Assembly: GCF_008973825.1 (NCBI RefSeq)
Contig: NZ_WCHR01000016.1
Location: 186,001-250,000, forward strand
DNA length: 64,000 nt
Reading direction: 5' to 3'
Source of the DNA: Gemmobacter serpentinus
Lineage (GTDB): Bacteria; Pseudomonadota; Alphaproteobacteria; Rhodobacterales; Rhodobacteraceae
The notes under the pieces: model-generated
What the model was told of the DNA's origin: nothing
The model's input: the letters and a program-made list of their open reading frames with translations, nothing else
Databases searched by the model: none
In this document: positions 26,663-36,066 of the stretch, in pieces
Layout of the letters: each line of letters begins with the position of its first letter
How positions within the stretch are numbered: the first letter of the stretch is position 1
Translations under genes and position numbers: made by a program

Positions 26663-27328
26663 ATGTTCAATTACAGTTTCCGGTGGAACCAGGCCTTCGC
26701 ATCGCTGCCGCAGATGCTTGAGGGTGCCTGGGTCACCATCCAGATCGCGCTGCTGTCGATGGCCATCGGCATCACCATCGCCATTTTGCTCACGGTGTTC
26801 CGGCGCTCGGGCAACAAGCTGCTGTCAGGTGTGGCAAGCACCTGGGTCGAGGTGGCGCGCAATACCCCGGCCCTGTTCCAGATCTATATGGTCCATTTCG
26901 GGCTTGGGGGCTTTGGCATCCATCTGTCGCCCTACCTGTCGCTGTTGATCGGCATCGCCTTCAACAATGCGGGTTATCTGGCCGAAAACTTCCGCGGTGC
27001 GCTGAAAGCCATCCCCGAGACCCAGACGCGGGCTGCACGCTCGCTGGGCATGTCGCAGGGGCAGGCCTTCACCAATGTGGTAATGCCGCAGATGTTGCGC
27101 ATTTCGTTCCTGCCGATCACCAACCAGATGGTCTGGGCCATCCTGATGACCTCGCTTGGTGCGGTCGTTGCGATGAATACCGACCTGTTCGGGGTGACCA
27201 AGGCGCTGACCGACCGGACCTTCCGCACCTTTGAATATTTCGCCATCGCCGCCGTGATCTTCTATGTGATCACCAAGGTGATCACCGTGTCGGCCCGGCT
27301 GCTTGCCGCGCGCCTGTTCCGTTACTGA
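26663..27328 (+). CDS. Amino-acid ABC importer permease, first subunit
   Basis: A 221-residue HisM/GlnP-type permease with about five helices. The EAA loop appears as GALKAIPETQTRAARSLGMS. It follows the binding-protein gene after a hairpin and precedes the second permease by 13 bases. Together the two form a heterodimeric channel for the probable hydroxyproline importer. Confidence 0.91.
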   Translation: MFNYSFRWNQAFASLPQMLEGAWVTIQIALLSMAIGITIAILLTVFRRSGNKLLSGVASTWVEVARNTPALFQIYMVHFGLGGFGIHLSPYLSLLIGIAFNNAGYLAENFRGALKAIPETQTRAARSLGMSQGQAFTNVVMPQMLRISFLPITNQMVWAILMTSLGAVVAMNTDLFGVTKALTDRTFRTFEYFAIAAVIFYVITKVITVSARLLAARLFRY

Positions 27329-27341
27329 GGGGCGCGCAGCA

Positions 27342-28010
27342 ATGTTCAACACCGGACTAACCTCAAACGACCTCTGGCTGCTGGCGCAAGGTGCCGGCAT
27401 GACCCTGCTGGTCACCGCGATTGCGGTGTCTCTTGGCACCATTCTGGGCATCATCTTCGGGGTGCTGCGCTATCAGCTTGGCCCCTGGTGGGCGCTGCCG
27501 CTGACCTTTGTGCTGGATGTCTTCCGCTCGATCCCGCTGCTCATCCAGCTGATCCTGGCCAATGCTTTCGTGAACATGATCCTGGTGCCGACGCTGAAGA
27601 TCGGCAAGGTTTCGGGCTTCACAGTCGCCTGTGGCGTGCTGGCCATGTATACCGCCGCCTATTGCTCGGAAATCGTGCGCGGCGGCATCGAGGCGGTGCC
27701 TGCAAACCTGCGCCGCGCCTCTCGATCGCTTGGCATGAGCTGGGGCCAGGACATGTGGAACATCGTCATGCCGCTGGCAACGCGGGTGGCGCTTCCGTCC
27801 TGGATCGGCCTCGCGCTTGGCGTGATGAAGGATTCGGCGCTGGTCTATATCGTTCAGGTGCCGGAGCTTCTGAAAAACACGCAGATCCTGATCACCCGCC
27901 TGCAGGAACCCCTGCTGCTCTTGATGATCTGCGGGCTTTTCTACTTCCTCATCTCCTTCCCCATTGCCCGTTTCGGCGGCTATCTCGAAAAACGGTGGTC
28001 CAATGATTGA
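27342..28010 (+). CDS. Amino-acid ABC importer permease, second subunit
   Basis: A 222-residue HisM/GlnP-type permease. Early helices around GMTLLVTAIAVSLGTILGII and the EAA loop IEAVPANLRRASRSLGMSWG are visible. The ATG follows GAGGGG. Its stop overlaps the ATPase start by eight bases, so the two are translationally coupled. Confidence 0.91.
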   Translation: MFNTGLTSNDLWLLAQGAGMTLLVTAIAVSLGTILGIIFGVLRYQLGPWWALPLTFVLDVFRSIPLLIQLILANAFVNMILVPTLKIGKVSGFTVACGVLAMYTAAYCSEIVRGGIEAVPANLRRASRSLGMSWGQDMWNIVMPLATRVALPSWIGLALGVMKDSALVYIVQVPELLKNTQILITRLQEPLLLLMICGLFYFLISFPIARFGGYLEKRWSND

Positions 28011-28725
28011 GATCGAAAATGTCCGTAAATCCTTTGGTCCGCTGGAAGTTCTGAAGGGTATCAACCTGACCGTCTCCAAGGGCGAGGTGCTGACGGTGAT
28101 CGGCGGCTCCGGCTCGGGGAAATCGACGCTGCTGACCTGCATCAACGGGCTGGAGCCGATCGATTCCGGTCGGATCAAGGTCGATGGCACCGAGGTTCAT
28201 GCCAAGGGCACCAACCTGAACAAGCTGCGCGAAAAGATCGGCATCGTGTTCCAGCAATGGAATGCCTTTCCGCATCTGACGGTGCAGGAAAATGTCATGC
28301 TGGCGCAGGTGAAGGTGCTGAAACGCTCCAAGGCCGAGGCCGCGGCCGAAGCTGAAAAGCAGCTCAAGCATGTGGGGCTGGGCGACAAGCTTTCGGTCTA
28401 TCCGGGGCGTCTGTCGGGCGGGCAGCAACAGCGCATGGCGATTGCCCGCGCGCTGGCCATGTCGCCGAACTACATGCTGTTCGACGAGGTGACATCGGCG
28501 CTGGACCCGCAATTGGTGGGCGAGGTGCTCGATACCCTGCGGATGCTGGCATCCGAGGGCATGACGATGATCTGCGTCACCCATGAGATGAAGTTCGCGC
28601 GCGAGGTTTCCGACCGCGTGGCCTTCTTCCACAAGGGTGTGATGGCAGAGATCGCCCCGCCGGAAGAGCTGTTCGGTGCGCCGAAAGACCCGGAGCTGCA
28701 AAAGTTCCTGGCCGCCACCCATTGA
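28003..28725 (+). CDS. Amino-acid ABC importer ATPase
   Basis: A 240-residue single ABC domain of the GlnQ/HisP type. Walker A GGSGSGKSTLL is near residue 35, signature LSGGQQQRMAIARAL, Walker B YMLFDEVTSALDPQ and switch His in VTHEMKFA. The Glu-Val-Thr after Walker B (DEVTSALD) is normal for this group. It completes the importer and is followed 18 bases later by the D-amino-acid-type dehydrogenase, so uptake and first enzymes share a transcript. Confidence 0.93.
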   Translation: MIEIENVRKSFGPLEVLKGINLTVSKGEVLTVIGGSGSGKSTLLTCINGLEPIDSGRIKVDGTEVHAKGTNLNKLREKIGIVFQQWNAFPHLTVQENVMLAQVKVLKRSKAEAAAEAEKQLKHVGLGDKLSVYPGRLSGGQQQRMAIARALAMSPNYMLFDEVTSALDPQLVGEVLDTLRMLASEGMTMICVTHEMKFAREVSDRVAFFHKGVMAEIAPPEELFGAPKDPELQKFLAATH

Positions 28726-28743
28726 GGGCCCATTGAGGGAATT

Positions 28744-29988
28744 ATGACCAGCAAGACCGATGTGATCGTCATCGGAGCGGGCGTTGTCGGGCTTTCCGCA
28801 GCGCTCGCCCTTCAGGCACGCGGGCTTTCCGTCACGGTGATCGACCGTGAGGGGCCCGCAGCCGGGGCTTCGGCAGGCAATGCCGGGGCTTTCGCCTTTA
28901 CAGATATCCTGCCGCTGGCTTCGCCGGGGATCCTGAAGAAAGCGCCGAAATGGTTGCTGGACCCGCTGGGGCCGCTGTCGGTGCCGCCTTCCTATGCGCT
29001 GAAGATCGCGCCCTGGATGTTCCGCTTCTGGCGCGCCTGTTCGCCGGCGCGTGTGGCGCATTCGACGGTGGCGCAGACGGCGCTGATGGATCTGTCCAAG
29101 GCCGAGCTGGAGCCGTTTCTTGCGGCCACCGGCACGCTGCCGATGCTACGCAAGGATGGCAATCTGCAGGTCTATGAAAGCCAGGCCGAGCTGAATGCCT
29201 CGCTGCCCGGCTGGAAGGCGCGCGCCGACCATGGCATCGAGTTCCGCCATATAGGGGCCGAGGAAATGGCCGCGTTGCAGCCCGGCCTTGCGCCGCGCTT
29301 CACCCATGGCACCTTCACGCCCGGCTGGTATTCCATCGCCGATCCCAAACTTTACACGATTGCACTGGCGGATCGCTTCCGCGCCAATGGTGGCACGCTT
29401 GAGCGGGCCGAGGTTGACAGCCTGATTCCGCAAGACAGCGGCGTGGAACTTGTGTGTCGCGACAGCATCACCCGGCGGGCGGATCGTGTCGTGCTGGCGG
29501 CGGGGGCGTTCTCGCATCGCATCGCCCGCAGCCTTGGCGACCGGATCCCGCTTGAAACCGAACGCGGTTACAACACCACGCTGCCGTCAGACGCCTTTGA
29601 TCTGCGTATGCAGGTCACGTTTGGCGGCCATGGTTTCGTGGTCAGCCGCCTGTCGACCGGCATCCGTGTCGGTGGCGCGGTGGAACTTGGCGGGCTGGAC
29701 ATGCCGCCGAATTTCAAACGCTCCGAGGCGATGCTGAAAAAGGCGCAAGGCTTCCTGCCGGGGCTGAAACCTGCGGGCGGTGTGCAATGGATGGGCTTCC
29801 GTCCGTCGCTGCCCGACAGCCTGCCCGCCATCGGTGCGGCGCGCGCCACCAAGCGCGTGACCTATGCCTTTGGTCATGGCCATCTTGGCCTGACGCAATC
29901 GGCGGGCACCGCCCGCCTTGTCGCTGATCTGATGACGGGGGCCACCCCCGCCATCGACCTGACCCCCTTCTCTCCGCAACGCTTCTGA
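28744..29988 (+). CDS. DadA-like FAD oxidoreductase, probable cis-4-hydroxy-D-proline dehydrogenase
   Basis: A 414-residue DAO/DadA-fold flavoprotein: dinucleotide motif VIGAGVVGLSAALALQARG at residues 11-29, an acidic ribose-binding residue after it (VIDRE), and the closing GHGHLGLTQSAGTARLVADL. DadA relatives in hydroxyproline clusters oxidise cis-4-hydroxy-D-proline to 1-pyrroline-4-hydroxy-2-carboxylate and pass electrons to the respiratory chain. That is exactly the step between the epimerase and deaminase found here. It is a single-subunit enzyme, unlike the heteromeric LhpBEF type. Confidence 0.85.
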   Translation: MTSKTDVIVIGAGVVGLSAALALQARGLSVTVIDREGPAAGASAGNAGAFAFTDILPLASPGILKKAPKWLLDPLGPLSVPPSYALKIAPWMFRFWRACSPARVAHSTVAQTALMDLSKAELEPFLAATGTLPMLRKDGNLQVYESQAELNASLPGWKARADHGIEFRHIGAEEMAALQPGLAPRFTHGTFTPGWYSIADPKLYTIALADRFRANGGTLERAEVDSLIPQDSGVELVCRDSITRRADRVVLAAGAFSHRIARSLGDRIPLETERGYNTTLPSDAFDLRMQVTFGGHGFVVSRLSTGIRVGGAVELGGLDMPPNFKRSEAMLKKAQGFLPGLKPAGGVQWMGFRPSLPDSLPAIGAARATKRVTYAFGHGHLGLTQSAGTARLVADLMTGATPAIDLTPFSPQRF

Positions 29989-29996
29989 GGTCCATC

Positions 29997-30998
29997 ATGG
30001 CCAATCATACCTTCTCTTGCATCGACGGGCATACCTGCGGGAACCCGGTGCGTCTTGTCTCGGGCGGTGGCCCGCGACTGGAGGGCAAGGACATGCTGGA
30101 AAAGCGCGCGCATTTCCTGCGCGAGTTTGACTGGATCCGCACCGGCCTGATGTTCGAGCCGCGCGGCCATGACATGATGTCGGGCTCGATCCTTTATCCG
30201 CCGACCCGCCCCGATTGCGATGTGGCGGTGCTGTTCATCGAGACCTCGGGCTGTCTGCCGATGTGTGGTCACGGCACCATCGGCACCATCACGATGGGGA
30301 TCGAGAACGGGCTGATCCAGCCGCGCGAGCCGGGTAAACTGTCCATCGACGCCCCGGCGGGCAAGGTGGATATCACCTATCGCCAGGAAGGCCGCTTTGT
30401 CGAGGAAGTGCGCCTGACCAATGTGCCGGGCTTCCTTTATGCCGAAGGCCTGACGGCCGAAGTGGAGGGGCTGGGCGAGATCGTGGTGGATGTGGCTTAC
30501 GGCGGCAATTTCTACGCCATTGTGGAGCCGCAGAAGAATTTCCGCGATATGGCCGATTTCACCGCAGGCGAGTTGATCGGGTTCAGCCCGAAACTGCGCG
30601 CGGCGCTGAATGCCAAATACGAATTCATCCACCCCGAACATCCGGCGATCAACGGGTTGAGCCATATTCTGTGGACTGGCGTACCGACGGTGGAGGGTGC
30701 ACATGCCCGCAATGCCGTGTTCTATGGAGACAAGGCGATTGATCGCAGCCCCTGTGGCACCGGCACATCTGCCCGCATGGCGCAGCTTGCCGCCAAGGGC
30801 AAGCTGAAGGTTGGGGACGAGTTCTGGCATGAATCGATCATTGGCTCGATCTTCAAGGGCCGGGTCGAGGCTGCGGTGACGGTGGCGGGCAAGCCCGCAA
30901 TCATCCCCTCGATCGGGGGATGGGCGCGGCAGACCGGCATCAACACCATTTTCATCGATGATCGCGATCCCTATGCGCATGGCTTTGTCGTAAAATGA
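29997..30998 (+). CDS. 4-hydroxyproline 2-epimerase (proline racemase family)
   Basis: A 333-residue two-lobed epimerase. It opens with [19 protein letters not shown], a phrase found in hydroxyproline epimerases. Both catalytic cysteines are present: Cys90 in MCGHGTIGT and Cys253 in [12 protein letters not shown]. It interconverts trans-4-hydroxy-L-proline and cis-4-hydroxy-D-proline without cofactor. The Cys-Cys pair separates it from the dehydratase-like paralogue two genes downstream. Its stop overlaps the aconitase X start (ATGA). Confidence 0.9.
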   Translation: MANHTFSCIDGHTCGNPVRLVSGGGPRLEGKDMLEKRAHFLREFDWIRTGLMFEPRGHDMMSGSILYPPTRPDCDVAVLFIETSGCLPMCGHGTIGTITMGIENGLIQPREPGKLSIDAPAGKVDITYRQEGRFVEEVRLTNVPGFLYAEGLTAEVEGLGEIVVDVAYGGNFYAIVEPQKNFRDMADFTAGELIGFSPKLRAALNAKYEFIHPEHPAINGLSHILWTGVPTVEGAHARNAVFYGDKAIDRSPCGTGTSARMAQLAAKGKLKVGDEFWHESIIGSIFKGRVEAAVTVAGKPAIIPSIGGWARQTGINTIFIDDRDPYAHGFVVK

Positions 30999-32671
30999 CC
31001 CATCGCGCGCGCAGCATCCTGACGGGGGCTGCCGCAGGCCCCATCATCGCTAGTCTTGAACCGCTATCCTTCTGGGGCGGGGTCGATCCGGCCACCGCGC
31101 GGGTGATCGACGTGCACCACCCCTTGCATGGCCGATCCCTCAGCGGCGCTATTCTGATGATGCCCTCTACCCGGGGCTCCTGCACCGGGTCGGGGGTTTT
31201 ACTGGATATGGCCTTGAACGGGGTGGCGCCGGCGGCACTGGTGTTTTCCGAACCCGAGGATGTGGTGACGCTGGGCGCCCTGATCGCGGGCGGCATGTTC
31301 AACGTGCCGTTGCCGGTCCTGCGCCTGACGCCCGAGGCCTGGGCAGAGCTGGCGCAGGCGCAAAGTGCGGTGATCACCGATACCTCCATCACGGCGGGCG
31401 ATCTGGTGATCCCGGTCGCCCCCCCTGCCACCACCACGCTGGATCTGACGGATCAGGACCGCGCCATGCTGGACGGCACTGAGGGCGTCGCCTGTCAGGA
31501 AGCCATGCGCATCATCTGCGCCATGGCGGCCAATCAGGGCGCGACCCGGCTGATCGACGTGACGCAGGGCCATATTGATGGCTGTATCTATGCCAGCCCC
31601 GCCAATCTGACCTTCGCCGAGAAGATGGCCGATATGGGCGCGCGCATCTGCATCCCGGCCACGATGAACGCGATCTCGGTCGATCATGGTCATTGGCGGG
31701 AGCAGGGCGTGCCGCCCAGCTTTGGCGGCCCGGCGCAGCGTCTGGCCGATGCCTATGTGCGCATGGGCTGCCAGCCGACCTTCACCTGTTCGCCCTATCT
31801 TCTTGATACCGCCCCGGTCGAGGGCGAGGCGATTGCCTGGGCGGAATCCAATGCGGTGATCTATGCCAATACGGTGCTGGGCGCGCGCACGGCAAAACAC
31901 CCGGATTTTCTGGATCTGTGCATTGCGCTGACCGGCCGCGCGCCCCTGTCTGGGGTTTATCTGGATGGCCCGCGTCAGGCGCGGCGCATCATCGATGTCG
32001 ATCTGCCGATGGCGATTGATGACAGCTTCTGGCCGCTGATCGGATATCTGGCGGGCAAGGCGGCCCCTGACCGCATTCCGCTGCTGCGGGGCCTCGCGCC
32101 CGGGCGGCCCACGCCGGAAAACCTGAAGGCGGTCTGCGCGGCCTTTGGCACCACCTCTGCCGCGCCGATGCTGCATATCGAGGGCGTGACGCCCGAGGCG
32201 GATCGCATCGCCCCGGATGCCGATTATGCCCGCATCACCGCAGCGGACATGGCCGCAGGCTGGCGCCTGCTGAATGAGGGGCCGGAACGAGTGGAACTGG
32301 TCGCGGTCGGTAGCCCACATGCGTCGCTGCTGGAATGTCGCGCGCTGGCTGCAGCCCTGGCGGGGCGCCCCACCACCATTGCCACCATCGTCACCGCCGG
32401 ACGGCAGGTGATGGCCGAGGCCCGCGCCGAGGGCACGCTTCAGGCGCTGGAGGCATCGGGCGTGCAGGTCCTGCCGGATCTGTGCTGGTGCTCGATCTCG
32501 GAACCTGTCTTTCCGCCGGGAACTCGCGCGCTGATGACGAACTCTGGCAAATATGCTCATTACGGGCCAGGCCTGTCGGGCCGCGCCGTGCGTTTCGGCA
32601 GTCTGGCCGATTGCGCGACCGCCGCCGTCACCGGCCAGGCCCCCCGCAGGCTTCCCCTCTGGCTGGAATGA
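30995..32671 (+). CDS. Aconitase X (fused), probable cis-3-hydroxy-L-proline dehydratase
   Basis: A 558-residue protein uniting both aconitase X parts. Residues 1-130 are the small swivelling domain, with the catalytic-type [15 protein letters not shown]. The rest is the large Fe-S domain (DUF521), with [27 protein letters not shown] and cysteines in TFTCSPYLL and [11 protein letters not shown]. In bacteria this family dehydrates cis-3-hydroxy-L-proline to 1-pyrroline-2-carboxylate. In many genomes the two parts are separate genes; here they are one chain. It lies between the epimerase and the trans-3-hydroxyproline dehydratase gene. Confidence 0.86.
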   Translation: MTHRARSILTGAAAGPIIASLEPLSFWGGVDPATARVIDVHHPLHGRSLSGAILMMPSTRGSCTGSGVLLDMALNGVAPAALVFSEPEDVVTLGALIAGGMFNVPLPVLRLTPEAWAELAQAQSAVITDTSITAGDLVIPVAPPATTTLDLTDQDRAMLDGTEGVACQEAMRIICAMAANQGATRLIDVTQGHIDGCIYASPANLTFAEKMADMGARICIPATMNAISVDHGHWREQGVPPSFGGPAQRLADAYVRMGCQPTFTCSPYLLDTAPVEGEAIAWAESNAVIYANTVLGARTAKHPDFLDLCIALTGRAPLSGVYLDGPRQARRIIDVDLPMAIDDSFWPLIGYLAGKAAPDRIPLLRGLAPGRPTPENLKAVCAAFGTTSAAPMLHIEGVTPEADRIAPDADYARITAADMAAGWRLLNEGPERVELVAVGSPHASLLECRALAAALAGRPTTIATIVTAGRQVMAEARAEGTLQALEASGVQVLPDLCWCSISEPVFPPGTRALMTNSGKYAHYGPGLSGRAVRFGSLADCATAAVTGQAPRRLPLWLE

Positions 32672-32675
32672 TCCG

Positions 32676-33704
32676 ATGCGCAGCAGCAAAACCATCCATG
32701 TGATTTCCGCCCATGCCGAGGGCGAGGTGGGCGATGTCATCGTGGGCGGCGTGGCCCCGCCACCGGGCGACACGATCTGGGAACAGTCGCGCTGGATCGC
32801 GCGCGACAACACGCTGCGCAATTTCGTGCTGAATGAGCCGCGTGGCGGTGTCTTTCGCCATGTGAACCTGCTGGTGCCGCCCAAACACCCCGAGGCGCAG
32901 GCGGCCTGGATCATCATGGAGCCAGAGGATACCCCGCCGATGTCGGGGTCGAACTCGATCTGCGTGTCCACCGTGCTGCTGGATGCGGGCATCATCCCGA
33001 TGACGGAACCCGAAACCCATATGGTGCTTGAGGCACCGGGCGGGCTGGTGCGGGTGCGCGCCGAATGCCGCAATGGCAAGGCCGAGCGGATCTATGTGCA
33101 GAACCTGCCCAGCTTTGCCGCCAATCTAGATGCCAGTCTGGAGGTCGAGGGGCTGGGCACCCTGACCGTGGACACGGCCTATGGCGGTGACAGTTTTGTC
33201 TTTGTCGATGCGCCCGCGCTTGGCTTTGGGCTGACCCCGGACGAGGCGCATGATATCGCCAAGCTCGGCGTGAAGATCACCAATGCCGCGACCGAGCAGC
33301 TGGGCTTTCACCACCCGACCAACCCCGATTGGCGGCATTTCTCGTTCTGCCTGTTTGCGGGGCCGGTCACGCGCGAGGGGCATGAACTGCGCGCCGGGGC
33401 CGCGGTGGCGATCCAGCCCGGCAAGGTGGATCGGTCGCCGACCGGAACCGCATTGTCGGCGCGGATGGCGGTGCTACATGCGCGCGGACAGATGGGGCTG
33501 CAAGACCGGCTGACCGCCGTGTCGCTGATCGGGTCGACCTTTTCGGGCCGCATCCTCGGCACCACGACGGTGGGTGACCTTCCGGCCATCCTGCCCGAGA
33601 TTTCCGGCCGGGGCTGGATCACCGGCATCCATCAGCACATGCTGGACCCGAGCGACCCCTGGCCTGAAGGCTATCGCCTGAGCGATACTTGGGGGGCGCG
33701 CTGA
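32676..33704 (+). CDS. Proline racemase family protein, probable trans-3-hydroxy-L-proline dehydratase
   Basis: A 342-residue member of the proline racemase fold. The two catalytic positions are not Cys: Ser90 occurs in MSGSNSICV and Thr256 in [12 protein letters not shown]. Loss of the second thiol goes with dehydratase rather than epimerase chemistry in this family. The opening [20 protein letters not shown] and the C-terminal [17 protein letters not shown] resemble, as I recall them, characterised trans-3-hydroxy-L-proline dehydratases. The product, 1-pyrroline-2-carboxylate, would be reduced to proline by the Ldh-family enzyme of the island. It starts four bases after the aconitase X gene. 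Confidence 0.85.
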   Translation: MRSSKTIHVISAHAEGEVGDVIVGGVAPPPGDTIWEQSRWIARDNTLRNFVLNEPRGGVFRHVNLLVPPKHPEAQAAWIIMEPEDTPPMSGSNSICVSTVLLDAGIIPMTEPETHMVLEAPGGLVRVRAECRNGKAERIYVQNLPSFAANLDASLEVEGLGTLTVDTAYGGDSFVFVDAPALGFGLTPDEAHDIAKLGVKITNAATEQLGFHHPTNPDWRHFSFCLFAGPVTREGHELRAGAAVAIQPGKVDRSPTGTALSARMAVLHARGQMGLQDRLTAVSLIGSTFSGRILGTTTVGDLPAILPEISGRGWITGIHQHMLDPSDPWPEGYRLSDTWGAR

Positions 33705-34280
33705 TCAGCTGGCGGGAGGCAGCTGCGCTTCGACCTCCTGCCAGCCTTGATCCATCGGCCAGGCCGCCGACAGCATCGGGATGCCGACATGGCCATAGGC
33801 AAAGGATAGCTGGCGCTCTGCCACTTCTTTGTCGGCACCTGCAAGCTCCGCGAGATACAGCGCCGCGGCAAAGCCGGTGCGATCCGATCCGCTGCGGCAA
33901 TGGATCAGGACCGGCTTCGGCAAATCGCGCATCACCTTCAGCAAAGCGGCCACATCCTGCGGGTCGGGCTTGCGGCTGGCCGACATGGCGAAATCGACGT
34001 GTTGCAGACCAAGGGCAGCCGCATCCCGCCGTTCGACCTGATACCATTCTGCGTCAGGTTGCGCGCCACGAAGGTTCAGCACGCTATGAATGCCGTGATT
34101 CTGCACCGCCCGTGCCAGATCGCCCGGACCGGGCTGCGCCGAGCGGTAAAGCACGCCATTTTTAACCATGTGGAAGTTGTCATTGGCCTGTAGCCAGACC
34201 GGCCAGAGCACAAGCCCCGCGCAGGTCAGGCCAAGCCCGATGGCAGCGGTGCGCAGGGCCCGCATGGGCTTGCTTGACAT
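33705..34280 (-). CDS. Membrane-anchored dual-specificity/tyrosine phosphatase family protein
   Basis: A 191-residue protein. One hydrophobic N-terminal segment (residues 11-28, LRTAAIGLGLTCAGLVLW) should anchor it, leaving the enzyme domain outside the cytoplasm or serving as an uncleaved signal. The active-site loop is HCRSGSDRTG with Cys128 and Arg134, fitting the CX5R signature, and FHMVKNGVLYRSAQPG is the common start of the small dual-specificity-like phosphatase group. Its stop codon directly abuts that of the hydroxyproline dehydratase gene, and it is divergent from the phosphorelay genes. Target unknown. Confidence 0.86.
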   Translation of the reverse strand: MSSKPMRALRTAAIGLGLTCAGLVLWPVWLQANDNFHMVKNGVLYRSAQPGPGDLARAVQNHGIHSVLNLRGAQPDAEWYQVERRDAAALGLQHVDFAMSASRKPDPQDVAALLKVMRDLPKPVLIHCRSGSDRTGFAAALYLAELAGADKEVAERQLSFAYGHVGIPMLSAAWPMDQGWQEVEAQLPPAS

Positions 34281-34528
34281 GGCATTTCTCCGTCCGGGAT
34301 CGCTGACGGAAGCCATGAACGTCGATCCTTACACGGCGCTTACGGCAAGAAATTCGGGGCATTTTCCTTGGGTTTTGCCCTTGGCCTGCGCTGCCGCACA
34401 CATGGCGGTATTGCCGTAGTGGTGCCACACTTTAACCACGATCCGGCACAACTATCGCTGTAGTTGAAACGTGGAATGGCAATGTGCGTCACGCGCGGCC
34501 AGACCCACGTCACAGAAAGGGCTGCCAC

Positions 34529-35482
34529 ATGAAAATCCTCGCTGTGGATGACGAACCGATCTTCGTCGAAATTCTCGAAGTTGCGCTTGGCGAACTTGGA
34601 TATAACGACGTGACTCCGGCCTTTTCGGCCCAGGCTGCGCTTCGCGAGATCGAGCATAGCAAAGACACGTTCGATTGCATCCTTCTCGATATCCGTATGC
34701 CCGGCACCGATGGCGTGCAGCTGTGCCGCATGATCCGCTCCATGCCGAAATACAACCGCGTTCCGATCATGATGGTCACCTCCATGTCGGATCGCAGCTA
34801 TATCGATGCGGCCTTCAATGCCGGGGCCACCGATTACCTGAACAAGCCGCTCGACGTGGTGGAGCTGAAGGCACGCATGGCGATGCTTGCCCGCCTCGTG
34901 CAAGAGCAGCTGCGCACCTCGTTGCTGGAGTACCGCGCGGCGGCTGCCGATGGCATGGTCGAGCTGCAATTCGATCTGAGCACCAAGCTGGTGATCCCAG
35001 GCTATGACCGGCTGATCGAATATCTTGCGCTGGAAAACTATCTGCTGAGCCTGGGGCTGCGCGAAAGCTACACTGCATCGGCCTTTGCAATCTCGATCCA
35101 GAATGCTGCAACGATTTACAGCGCGGCGACCCCGGTTGCCTTCATGAACATGCTGGGCGATGTGTCGTCCTGCATCGAAGATGCGCTGAAATCGACCTCG
35201 GCGCTGATCGCCTATGCCGGGAACGGCAATTTCGTGGCGGTGCTGACCGGCGAACAGGGCCGGGTGGATCAATCTGCGATCCAGGACGCGATCAATATCG
35301 GGTTGGAAGGATTCAGCGGCATCTATCTGGCCGACCGTATCCCGACGCCGGATGTCGCGGTGGGGGCGATGGTGCGCAAGACGCTGTTCTCGCGGTTGCG
35401 CAACGGCGATGATCTGCTGCTGCGGGCAATCGCTGCGGTGGAGCATCATCCGATCGCGATGCCTGCCCGCAAATGGGCATGA
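34529..35482 (+). CDS. Response regulator with degenerate GGDEF-like output domain
   Basis: A 317-residue protein. Residues 1-125 are a complete receiver: acidic pocket in AVDDEP, phosphoacceptor Asp54 in LLDIRMPG, Thr in MMVTSM and Lys in LNKPLD. The remaining 190 residues have no DNA-binding motif. They resemble a diguanylate cyclase fold that has lost its active site, with IAYAGNGNFVAVL near residues 226-238 at the place of the ARYGGDEF hairpin. The ATG is followed downstream by an overlapping Hpt gene. It probably works as a phospho-dependent protein-interaction or adaptor output. Confidence 0.82.
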   Translation: MKILAVDDEPIFVEILEVALGELGYNDVTPAFSAQAALREIEHSKDTFDCILLDIRMPGTDGVQLCRMIRSMPKYNRVPIMMVTSMSDRSYIDAAFNAGATDYLNKPLDVVELKARMAMLARLVQEQLRTSLLEYRAAAADGMVELQFDLSTKLVIPGYDRLIEYLALENYLLSLGLRESYTASAFAISIQNAATIYSAATPVAFMNMLGDVSSCIEDALKSTSALIAYAGNGNFVAVLTGEQGRVDQSAIQDAINIGLEGFSGIYLADRIPTPDVAVGAMVRKTLFSRLRNGDDLLLRAIAAVEHHPIAMPARKWA

Positions 35483-35808
35483 CCGCCATGGCCGATATTT
35501 CGCCGTCGCTTGCGCCTCTGCGCGACAGGTTCATCGCGCTGAATGCGACGCGGGCAAAAGACCTGATCGAACTGCGCAACCGCATCGAACAGGGACGTGA
35601 CCCCGAGGCCAGCTTTCTGGCCATGGGTGAAATCGTCCACAAGATTGCGGGCGTGGCGCTGACCCTGGGATTTCCGGCCCTCGGATTGCGGGCGATGGAA
35701 CTGGACCGTGTGACCATCGCGTTCCGCAAGAAAGAAGTGGGGCTGGCTCTGGCCTGGCGTCAGGGTGCCCCGATCCTTGATGCGGTGCTGGTCGAACTGT
35801 CCGCCTGA
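35479..35808 (+). CDS. Histidine phosphotransfer (Hpt) domain protein
   Basis: A 109-residue single-domain protein of predicted helices. The phosphoacceptor is probably His54 in EIVHKIAGVALTLGF, matching the Hpt HxxKG(A/S) pattern with Ile-Ala-Gly in place of Lys-Gly. The ATG overlaps the stop of the preceding receiver gene (ATGA), so the two are made together. It would shuttle phosphate between the hybrid kinases' receivers and the partner response regulator. Confidence 0.8.
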   Translation: MTAMADISPSLAPLRDRFIALNATRAKDLIELRNRIEQGRDPEASFLAMGEIVHKIAGVALTLGFPALGLRAMELDRVTIAFRKKEVGLALAWRQGAPILDAVLVELSA

Positions 35809-36066
35809 GTCCGTTCTTTCAAGTTGGCCAGTCGCAAGGCGGTCCGGTCGTTCCGGGCGGCTTGTCCTGTGCGCCTGTTGCAATGGCCCGGCAAGGGTGA
35901 CCTCCGCCGTCCCAGCGGCGGGGGCCGCTGTGTTTTGCGCGATGCATCTTACACGATTTTGCTTGAAGCAACCCTGAGTTGATGAGAAGCAATTTGCAAC
36001 CGCATGGACGAAATCGGTCAGCAGCCGTCCATGCGGACTAAACAGGATGAAAAAAAGAGGGACCGG

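Noticed and set aside
31199-33079. 626-codon minus-strand frame
   Set aside because: Antisense to aconitase X and the dehydratase gene.
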